This document shows positions 58,178-64,000 of a stretch of DNA of 64,000 nt, piece after piece. The stretch is taken from contig NZ_JAPKFL010000031.1 of assembly GCF_026262575.1 (NCBI RefSeq), positions 1 through 64,000 of the forward strand, given 5' to 3'. The first letter of the stretch is position 1, and every line of letters begins with the position of its first letter. The position numbers were made by a program, and so were the translations under genes. The notes under the pieces are model-generated. The model searched no databases and was not told the DNA's origin. It saw nothing but the letters and a program-made list of their open reading frames with translations. The stretch comes from Streptomyces marinisediminis (GTDB lineage: Bacteria > Actinomycetota > Actinomycetes > Streptomycetales > Streptomycetaceae).

Positions 58178-60208
58178 ATGAGCGCACCATCCGGCGGCCC
58201 CGCCCTCTCCGAACTCCTCCACGCCGCCGTCACCGCGGTCGGCGGCACCGAGCGGCCCGGCCAGGTCGCCATGGCCGAGGCGGTGGCCGAGACCGTCGGT
58301 GAGGGAACCCACCTGCTGGTCCAGGCGGGCACCGGTACCGGAAAGTCCCTCGGGTACCTGGTGCCCGCTCTGGCGCAGGGCGAGCGGGTCGTCGTGGCCA
58401 CGGCCACGCTCGCGCTGCAACGGCAGCTCGTCGAGCGCGACCTGCCGCGCACCGTGGAGGCCCTGCACCCGCTGCTGCGCCGCCGCCCCGAGTACGCCAT
58501 GCTCAAGGGCCGCTCCAACTACCTGTGCCTGCACCGGCTGCACGAGGGCGTGCCCGCGGAGGACGAACCCGGCCTGTTCGACCCGTTCGAGGCCGCCGCG
58601 CAGTCCGCCCCCACCGCCTCCGGCCCGTCCAGCAAGCTCGGCAAGGACCTGCTGCGGCTGCGGGACTGGGCGGACGAGACGGAGACGGGCGACCGCGACG
58701 GGCTCACCCCGGGCGTCTCCGACCGTGCCTGGTCCCAGGTGTCGGTCTCCTCCCGCGAGTGCCTGGGCGCCGCACGCTGCCCGTACGGCGCCGAGTGCTT
58801 CGCCGAGGCCGCCCGGGAGCGGGCCAAGCTGGCCGACGTGATCGTCACCAACCACGCGCTGCTGGCCATCGACGCCATCGAGGGCGCCCCGGTGCTGCCC
58901 GGTCACGAGGTGCTGATCGTCGACGAGGCGCACGAGCTGGTCTCCCGGGTCACCAACGTGGCCTCGGGCGAGCTGACGCCGGGCGGGGTGCACCGGGCGG
59001 TGAACCGGGCGGCCAAGCTCGTCGACGAGAAGGCGGCCGACCAACTCCTCACGGCCGCCGAGGGCTTCGAGCGCGTCATGGAGCTCGCACTGCCCGGCCG
59101 CCTGACCGAAGTCCCCGAGGACCTCGGCTACGCCCTGGCCGCGCTCCGGGACGCCGCCCGCGGCTGCCTGTCGGCCCTGGGCAACACCCGGGACCGCTCG
59201 GTGCAGGACGAGGACGCGGTGCGCAAGCAGGCCGTCGCCTCGTTGGAGAACGTGCACACGGTGGCGGAACGCGTCGCGCAGGGATCGCCGTACGACGTCA
59301 TCTGGTACGAGCGGCACGACCGGTTCGGCGCCTCCCTGCGCGTGGCACCGCTGTCCGTCTCCGGGCTGCTGCGCGAGAAGCTGTTCCAGGACCGCTCCGT
59401 GGTGCTCACCTCGGCCACCCTCAAGCTCGGCGGGGACTTCGACGGGGTGGGCGCGTCCCTCGGCCTCGCCCCGGAGGGCCGGCACGAACAGGCCGACGCC
59501 GACGAGGACGTGCCGGTGTGGCGCGGCCTGGACGTCGGCTCGCCGTTCGACTACCGCAAGCAGGGCATCCTCTACGTCGCCCAGCACCTCTCCCCGCCGG
59601 GCCGGGAGGGCGCCCGCGAGGACATGCTCACCGAGCTCACCGAACTCATCGAGGCCGCGGGCGGGCGGACCCTCGGGCTCTTCTCCTCCATGCGCGGCGC
59701 GCGGGCGGCCGCCGAGGAGCTGCGCGGGCGGCTGGACGTCCCCGTGCTGCTCCAGGGCGAGGAGACGCTCGGGGAGCTGATCCGCCGCTTCGCCGAGGAC
59801 GCCGGGACGTGCCTGTTCGGCACCCTGTCGCTGTGGCAGGGCGTGGACGTGCCCGGCGTGAACTGCCAGTTGGTGGTGATGGACCGCATCCCGTTCCCGC
59901 GCCCGGACGACCCGCTGATGAGCGCGCGGCAGAAGGCGGTCGAGGAGGCCGGGGGGAACGGCTTCATGGCGGTGGCCGCGACGCACGCCGCGCTGCTGAT
60001 GGCCCAGGGCGCGGGGCGGCTGATCCGGGCCACGGGCGACCGCGGTGTGGTCGCGGTGCTCGACCCGCGGCTGGCGAAGGCCCGCTACGGCACGTTTTTG
60101 CGGGCGTCCATGCCGGACTTCTGGTACACCACCGACGCCGGGCGGGTACGCCGCTCCCTGGCGGCGATCGACGCGGCGGCGCGGGAGGGCGCGGACGCGC
60201 GGGGGTGA
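58178..60208 (+). CDS. dinG: DinG-type ATP-dependent DNA helicase
   Basis: 676 aa from ATG 58178. An XPD-like superfamily 2 helicase: Walker A LVQAGTGTGKSLGYL (about 45-59), an iron-sulfur cluster region with Cys in NYLCLHRL and CLGAARCPYGAECFAEA, DEAH box VLIVDEAHELVSR, VLTSATLKLGGDF, and C-terminal motifs LFGTLSLWQGVDVPGVNCQLVVMDRIPFPRPDDP and QGAGRLIRATGDRGVVAVLDPR. It unwinds 5'-to-3', including R-loops and damaged forks. A damage-type promoter sits directly upstream. It converges on lexA with a hairpin between. Confidence 0.94.
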   Translation: MSAPSGGPALSELLHAAVTAVGGTERPGQVAMAEAVAETVGEGTHLLVQAGTGTGKSLGYLVPALAQGERVVVATATLALQRQLVERDLPRTVEALHPLLRRRPEYAMLKGRSNYLCLHRLHEGVPAEDEPGLFDPFEAAAQSAPTASGPSSKLGKDLLRLRDWADETETGDRDGLTPGVSDRAWSQVSVSSRECLGAARCPYGAECFAEAARERAKLADVIVTNHALLAIDAIEGAPVLPGHEVLIVDEAHELVSRVTNVASGELTPGGVHRAVNRAAKLVDEKAADQLLTAAEGFERVMELALPGRLTEVPEDLGYALAALRDAARGCLSALGNTRDRSVQDEDAVRKQAVASLENVHTVAERVAQGSPYDVIWYERHDRFGASLRVAPLSVSGLLREKLFQDRSVVLTSATLKLGGDFDGVGASLGLAPEGRHEQADADEDVPVWRGLDVGSPFDYRKQGILYVAQHLSPPGREGAREDMLTELTELIEAAGGRTLGLFSSMRGARAAAEELRGRLDVPVLLQGEETLGELIRRFAEDAGTCLFGTLSLWQGVDVPGVNCQLVVMDRIPFPRPDDPLMSARQKAVEEAGGNGFMAVAATHAALLMAQGAGRLIRATGDRGVVAVLDPRLAKARYGTFLRASMPDFWYTTDAGRVRRSLAAIDAAAREGADARG

Positions 60209-60337
60209 CCGCCCGTGCGGGGGCCCGGGCGGCTCGGCGGAACGCCCGCCGAGTGGGACGCCGCCCCCGTCGTGGCCCGTGCCCGCGTTCGCGTTCGCGC
60301 CGGAGGCGACGCGTGGCGCGGGGGCGTAAGTAGGCGA

Positions 60338-60368
60338 CGGCCCGCCCCGGGCGCCCCGGGACGGGCCG
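60338..60368. terminator. 14-bp hairpin between convergent dinG and lexA
   Basis: The arms 60338-60351 and 60355-60368 pair with one mismatch around a CGC loop. It lies 130 bp after dinG and 19 bp beyond the lexA stop codon. Confidence 0.8.
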
Positions 60369-60386
60369 GCAGGGAGGAACCGAACG

Positions 60387-61229
60387 TCAGATGCGGCGCA
60401 TCACGGCGACGACCTTGCCCAGAATCGTCGCCTCGTCGCCCGCGATGGGCTGGTAGGCGGCGTTGTGCGGCAGCAGCCACACGTGGCCGTCCTCCCGCTT
60501 GAAGCGCTTGACGGTGGCCTCGCCGTCGAGCATCGCCGCCACGATGTCCCCGTTCTCGGCGACGGGCTGCCGCCGGACGGTGACCCAGTCCCCGTCGCAG
60601 ATGGCCGCCTCGACCATCGAGTCACCGACCACCTTGAGCACGAACAGCTCGCCGTCGCCCACGAGCTGGCGCGGCAGGGGGAACACGTCCTCCACCGACT
60701 CTTCGGCCAGGATGGGGCCGCCCGCGGCGATCCGGCCGACCAGCGGCACGTACGACGCGGCGGGCTTGCCCGCGGTGTCCGCGGGCTGGGTGCTGGGGGC
60801 GTCGGAGCCGCGCACCTCGTACGCGCGGGGACGGTGCGGGTCACGCCGCAGGAATCCCTTGCGCTCCAGCGCCATGAGCTGGTGGGCCACCGAGGAGGTG
60901 CTGGAGAGGCCGACGGCCTGGCCGATCTCGCGCATGGACGGCGGGTAGCCGCGGCGCTGCACCGAGTCGCGGATGACCTCGATCACCCGGCGCTGGCGGT
61001 CGGTGAGCCCGCTGCTGTCGGCCCGGATGCCCGGTGGTCGCCCGGGGAGCGCTCGCCCCGGCTTGGCCGGGGCTTCGCCTGCGGGCGCACCGGGCGCACC
61101 GGGCGCACCGGGTTCCCCGGGCTCGCCCAGCGCCTCGGGCGTCGCGTGGCCGGGCAGCGACCCGGTGAAGCCGTCCTCGGTGCGGTTCTCCCGGGCGGTG
61201 AGCGTTGCGCTGTCTGCGGTGGTGGTCAC
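60387..61229 (-). CDS. lexA: SOS repressor LexA
   Basis: 280 aa from GTG 61229 (MTTTADSATLTAREN). The winged HTH spans about 75-145 (LTDRQRRVIEVIRDSVQRRGYPPSMREIGQAVGLSSTSSVAHQLMALERKGFL). The S24 protease domain has the Ala-Gly self-cleavage site in VGRIAAGGPILAEE, the catalytic Ser in GDSMVEAAICDGD and the Lys in ATVKRFKRED. The 70 residues before the HTH contain a collagen-like GEPGEPGAPGAPGAP stretch, a variable N-terminal extension usual in streptomycetes but here unusually repetitive. Activated RecA triggers cleavage. It has its own LexA box. Confidence 0.96.
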   Translation of the reverse strand: MTTTADSATLTARENRTEDGFTGSLPGHATPEALGEPGEPGAPGAPGAPAGEAPAKPGRALPGRPPGIRADSSGLTDRQRRVIEVIRDSVQRRGYPPSMREIGQAVGLSSTSSVAHQLMALERKGFLRRDPHRPRAYEVRGSDAPSTQPADTAGKPAASYVPLVGRIAAGGPILAEESVEDVFPLPRQLVGDGELFVLKVVGDSMVEAAICDGDWVTVRRQPVAENGDIVAAMLDGEATVKRFKREDGHVWLLPHNAAYQPIAGDEATILGKVVAVMRRI

Positions 61230-61269
61230 GTCGTCGGCACCCCTCTCGAACTGTTCTCCCTGCGGCACA

Positions 61270-61299
61270 ACGGTAGTTGGTTTCGAAAGGTTGCGCCAA
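61270..61299 (-). promoter_or_regulatory. Candidate lexA promoter (TTGGCG-N18-TACCGT)
   Basis: On the minus strand TTGGCG (61299-61294) and TACCGT (61275-61270) are spaced by 18 bp, with the LexA box overlapping the upstream end of the -35. Confidence 0.5.
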
Positions 61300-61311
61300 A
61301 CACACGTTCGA
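61298..61311. promoter_or_regulatory. LexA (SOS) box of lexA
   Basis: The minus strand reads TCGAACGTGTGTTT, matching CGAAC-N4-GTTYG closely. It gives lexA autoregulation. Confidence 0.85.
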
Positions 61312-61598
61312 GTGAAATATCCGGGATGACCTGACGTGATCACGCTCTGCGGTGTATGGGTCTGAGGCTCTCACGGGTCCGGCGGTGCGCGCCGGGGGAG
61401 GGGGGCTGCGATACGCTCTCGCGGGCACTCTGCCCCACCGCGCCCCCTCGGCTCGTCCGACCCGCCGGCCGGTGCCGCCGCCGCCCACGGCCGCCGCGTG
61501 CCGCCCCCGGCCCCGGGCGGCCTCGCGCGGAGTTTCCGGCGCCGTCGCCCACGGTCGTGCGCCGCCACGCGGCGTTCGCCTACCTCACTCTCCGCGCT

Positions 61599-61614
61599 AC
61601 CACATCTAGTGGTT
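61599..61614. promoter_or_regulatory. NrdR box 1 upstream of nrdR-nrdJ
   Basis: ACCACATCTAGTGGTT is a near-perfect 16-bp dyad resembling the NrdR-box consensus ACACTATATATAGTGT. Confidence 0.75.
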
Positions 61615-61628
61615 GTATGAGACACGGC

Positions 61629-61644
61629 CCCAACAGCTTGTGTG
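61629..61644. promoter_or_regulatory. NrdR box 2 upstream of nrdR-nrdJ
   Basis: CCCAACAGCTTGTGTG is an imperfect dyad whose centre is 30 bp from that of box 1, close to the three-turn spacing of paired NrdR sites. Confidence 0.6.
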
Positions 61645-61673
61645 CCCCGTGCTCAGGGGTGCGGCGCATCGCC

Positions 61674-61679
61674 TATGCT
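61674..61679 (+). promoter_or_regulatory. -10 element (TATGCT) of nrdR
   Basis: TATGCT lies 30 bp downstream of NrdR box 2. The expected leader before ATG 61765 is about 80 nt. Confidence 0.5.
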
Positions 61680-61764
61680 GGGGGCTGGTTCCAGGGGTGC
61701 GCGAACGGCCCCGCGGAACTGTTTCTGCATGCTGCGCACAACGGGTGAGGAAGGTGGACGCGCG

Positions 61765-62280
61765 ATGCACTGCCCCTTCTGCCGGCACCCTGACAGCCGC
61801 GTCGTCGACAGCCGGACGACCGACGACGGCGCCGCCATCCGCAGGCGCCGTCAGTGCCAGTGCTGCTCCCGCCGCTTCACGACGCTGGAGAACGCGTCAC
61901 TGACGGTGATCAAGCGGAGCGGGGTCACCGAGCCCTTCAGCCGGGACAAGGTGATCGCCGGCGTGCGCAAGGCGTGTCAGGGCAGACCGGTCGGTGAGGA
62001 CGCGCTCGCCCAGCTCGGCCAACGGGTCGAGGAGGCGGTGCGGGCGACCGGCAGCGCGGAGCTGTCCACGCACGACGTCGGCCTGGCCATACTCGGCCCG
62101 CTGCGCGAGCTGGACGTGGTGGCCTACCTGCGCTTCGCCTCCGTCTACCGGGCCTTCGACAGCCTCGAGGACTTCGAGGCCGCGATCCGGGAACTGCGGG
62201 AGGCGGAGCGGCGGCCGGAGGGCGACGCCGCGCCGGGTGGCGGCACCGCGACGGGCGCGTCGGCGGCCGCGGGCGACTGA
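61765..62280 (+). CDS. nrdR: Transcriptional repressor NrdR
   Basis: 171 aa from ATG 61765. The zinc ribbon MHCPFCRHPDSRVVDSR ... RRRRQCQCCSRRFTTLE supplies four Cys. The ATP-cone follows (about 47-137, VIKRSGVTEPFSRDKVIAGVRKACQGRPV, LGPLRELDVVAYLRFASVYRAFDSLEDF), which senses ATP/dATP. NrdR represses ribonucleotide reductase genes. The Ala/Gly-rich tail of about 25 residues is extra. It precedes nrdJ by 131 bp, as in S. coelicolor, and two NrdR boxes upstream suggest autoregulation. Confidence 0.96.
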   Translation: MHCPFCRHPDSRVVDSRTTDDGAAIRRRRQCQCCSRRFTTLENASLTVIKRSGVTEPFSRDKVIAGVRKACQGRPVGEDALAQLGQRVEEAVRATGSAELSTHDVGLAILGPLRELDVVAYLRFASVYRAFDSLEDFEAAIRELREAERRPEGDAAPGGGTATGASAAAGD

Positions 62281-62411
62281 GGCGCCAGGCGGCACACACA
62301 CAGCACAAGTGAAGCCGGGCCGCGCTGCGCGGACCGGTGTCTGACAGAGACCGTGACCCGGGAAGAATCGGGACACACTGGGGCGTTTACGCCCTGTACC
62401 AGGGAGGCGGA

Positions 62412-64000
62412 ATGACAGAGACGACGAGCGGCCCGGCACGAGGCTCCCGAGCCAAGGCAGGCAAGCCGGAGAAGGCCGAGAAGACCGCCAAGGCGGGCCG
62501 CGGCCTGCGGGTGGAGCGCATCCACACCACTCCCGGGGTGCACCCCTACGACGAGGTGGTCTGGGAGCGCCGTGACGTCGTCATGACCAACTGGCGCGAC
62601 GGCTCGGTCAACTTCGAGCAGCGCGGCGTGGAGTTCCCCGACTTCTGGTCGGTCAACGCCACCAACATCGTGACCAGCAAGTACTTCCGCGGCGCCGTGG
62701 GCACCCCGCAGCGCGAGACCAGCCTGAAGCAGCTCATCGACCGCGTCGTGCGGACCTACCGCGCGGCCGGTGAGGAGCACGGCTACTTCGCCTCGCCCGC
62801 CGACGCGGAGATCTTCGAGCACGAGCTGGCCTACGCCGTGCTGCACCAGATCTTCGCGTTCAACTCCCCGGTGTGGTTCAACGTCGGCACCAAGCAGCCG
62901 CAGCAGGTCTCCGCCTGCTTCATCCTCTCCGTCGACGACTCCATGGAGTCCATCCTCGACTGGTACAAGGAAGAGGGGATGATCTTCAAGGGCGGTTCCG
63001 GCGCCGGTCTGAACCTCTCCCGCATCCGCTCCTCCAAGGAGCTGCTCTCCTCCGGCGGCAACGCCTCGGGCCCGGTCTCCTTCATGCGCGGCGCCGACGC
63101 CTCCGCCGGCACCATCAAGTCCGGCGGCGCCACCCGCCGCGCCGCCAAGATGGTTGTCCTGGACGTCGACCACCCCGACATCGAGGCGTTCATCGAGACC
63201 AAGGTCAAGGAGGAGGAGAAGATCCGCGCCCTGCGGGACGCGGGCTTCGACATGGACCTCGGCGGTGACGACATCACCTCCGTCCAGTACCAGAACGCCA
63301 ACAACTCCGTGCGGGTGAACGACGCGTTCATGAAGGCCGTCGAGGAGGGCGGGAAGTTCGGCCTGCGCGCCCGGATGACCGGCGAGGTCATCGAGGAGGT
63401 CGACGCGCGCCACCTGTTCCGCAAGATGGCCGAGGCCGCCCACGTGTGCGCCGACCCGGGCATCCAGTACGACGACACGATCAACCACTGGCACACCTCG
63501 CCGGAGTCGGGCCGCATCACCGCCTCCAACCCGTGCAGCGAGTACATGCACCTGGACAACTCCTCGTGCAACCTCGCCTCGCTCAACCTGATGAAGTTCC
63601 TGCGGGACGACGACGAGGGCAACCAGTCCTTCGACGCCGAGCGCTTCGCCAAGGTGGTCGAGCTGGTCATCACCGCGATGGACATCTCCATCTGCTTCGC
63701 GGACTTCCCCACCGAGAAGATCGGTGAGACCACGCGCGCCTTCCGCCAGCTCGGCATCGGCTACGCCAACCTGGGCGCCCTGCTCATGGCCACCGGCCAC
63801 GCCTACGACTCCGACGGCGGACGCGCGCTGGCCGGCGCCATCACCTCGCTGATGACCGGCACCTCGTACCGCCGCTCGGCCGAGCTGGCCGGGATCGTCG
63901 GCCCCTACGAGGGGTACGCGCGCAACAGCGAGGCCCACCACCGCGTCATGACGCAGCACGCCGACGCCAACGGCTCCGCCCGGCGCATGGACGACCTGGA
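62412..64000 (+). CDS. nrdJ: Class II (B12-dependent) ribonucleoside-diphosphate reductase, 5' part
   Basis: 529 codons are present from ATG 62412 (AGGGAGG 62401-62407) and the gene runs off the window end, so its 3' part is missing. It reduces ribonucleotides with adenosylcobalamin and needs no oxygen. Visible: a Lys/Ala-rich N-terminus, VVWERRDVVMTNWRDGSVNFEQ, QQVSACFILSVDDSMESI (first redox Cys, C169), MIFKGGSGAGLNLSRIR, and ITASNPCSEYMHLDNSSCNLASLNLMKF, where NPCSE carries the thiyl-radical Cys375 with its Asn and Glu partners. I see no cobalamin riboswitch before it. Control is probably by NrdR. Confidence 0.96.
   Translation, partial: MTETTSGPARGSRAKAGKPEKAEKTAKAGRGLRVERIHTTPGVHPYDEVVWERRDVVMTNWRDGSVNFEQRGVEFPDFWSVNATNIVTSKYFRGAVGTPQRETSLKQLIDRVVRTYRAAGEEHGYFASPADAEIFEHELAYAVLHQIFAFNSPVWFNVGTKQPQQVSACFILSVDDSMESILDWYKEEGMIFKGGSGAGLNLSRIRSSKELLSSGGNASGPVSFMRGADASAGTIKSGGATRRAAKMVVLDVDHPDIEAFIETKVKEEEKIRALRDAGFDMDLGGDDITSVQYQNANNSVRVNDAFMKAVEEGGKFGLRARMTGEVIEEVDARHLFRKMAEAAHVCADPGIQYDDTINHWHTSPESGRITASNPCSEYMHLDNSSCNLASLNLMKFLRDDDEGNQSFDAERFAKVVELVITAMDISICFADFPTEKIGETTRAFRQLGIGYANLGALLMATGHAYDSDGGRALAGAITSLMTGTSYRRSAELAGIVGPYEGYARNSEAHHRVMTQHADANGSARRMDDL

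Noticed and set aside
52498..59986. Long minus-strand frames opposite the siderophore genes and dinG
   Set aside because: The plus-strand proteins carry family motifs and ribosome sites; the opposing frames are low-complexity.
61245..61260. CGAACTGTTC near the lexA start as a second LexA box
   Set aside because: The half-sites GAAC and GTTC are one base apart instead of four, so it does not fit the SOS box.
62281..62411. Cobalamin riboswitch before nrdJ
   Set aside because: The gap is only 131 bp and lacks the B12-box sequence; nrdR-nrdJ is more simply explained by NrdR boxes.

Overview
The window is a very GC-rich actinobacterial chromosome segment that I read as Streptomyces or a very close relative. 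The evidence is near-exclusive G/C at third codon positions, GTG and TTG starts, weak or absent -35 boxes, many start codons sitting 6-7 nt after a -10 hexamer, and a gene order (osaC/osaA/osaB-ftsK ... recA-recX ... gluKR/gluABCD ... miaB ... miaA-dapF-rshA ... hflX ... dinG-lexA-nrdR-nrdJ) that I recognise from Streptomyces coelicolor. It is mostly core chromosome. I see no insertion sequence, prophage, integrase or CRISPR array.

Layout. 1-1000: a terminator, a degenerate DegT-type aminotransferase remnant and tRNA-Thr(GGT). 1-10.6 kb: the osmotic-stress signalling locus, with the OsaC-type anti-sigma/phosphatase (minus) divergent from the giant HAMP-repeat hybrid kinase OsaA and its response regulator OsaB. 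10.7-18 kb: ftsK, a RodZ-like HTH membrane protein, rimO-pgsA-pncC (overlapping genes) and clgR. 18.1-23.6 kb (minus): the lhr-nei DNA-repair operon. 23.8-25.8 kb: an AraC-type regulator with azlC-azlD (branched-chain amino-acid export). 26.1-28.3 kb: a DUF3046 protein, recA and recX. 28.3-34.4 kb: the GluK/GluR two-component system divergent from the gluABCD glutamate ABC transporter. 34.5-37.2 kb: an orphan flavoprotein monooxygenase converging on an orphan TAXI-type binding protein. 37.3-43 kb: miaB, a LigB-like protein, two small proteins on the minus strand, miaA, a small membrane protein and dapF. 43.1-49.6 kb: rshA, an M1 peptidase, hflX and an HTH/flavin-binding fusion. 49.8-52.9 kb: a spermidine-synthase-like protein, panD and a trypsin-like lipoprotein. 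53.3-58.1 kb: a three-gene NRPS-independent siderophore (NIS) set. 58.1-64 kb: dinG, lexA, nrdR and the 5' part of nrdJ.

How it works together. The clearest theme is DNA damage. recA, lhr-nei and dinG each carry the same promoter architecture (TTGTCRGTG-N8-TAnnnT type, the LexA-independent RecA-NDp/PafBC motif of actinobacteria). recA and lexA also carry LexA (SOS) boxes, and nrdR-nrdJ has a pair of NrdR boxes. Repair, SOS control and dNTP supply therefore lie within one 40-kb stretch with two superimposed damage controls. A second theme is leaderless transcription: ftsK, rimO, the AraC gene, azlC, DUF3046, the LigB-like gene, miaA, dapF and lhr all have a -10-like hexamer ending 6-7 nt before the start codon.

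The best candidate for under-described biology is the NIS gene set (two IucA/IucC synthetases flanking a GNAT acyltransferase), which has no amine decarboxylase, amine monooxygenase or visible iron box beside it. Other points of note are a short overlapping upstream ORF at clgR, phased or tandem DNA repeats upstream of DUF3046, hflX and the spermidine-synthase-like gene, and homogenised 276-bp HAMP modules in osaA. All homology statements come from reading the translated sequences; no database search was run.
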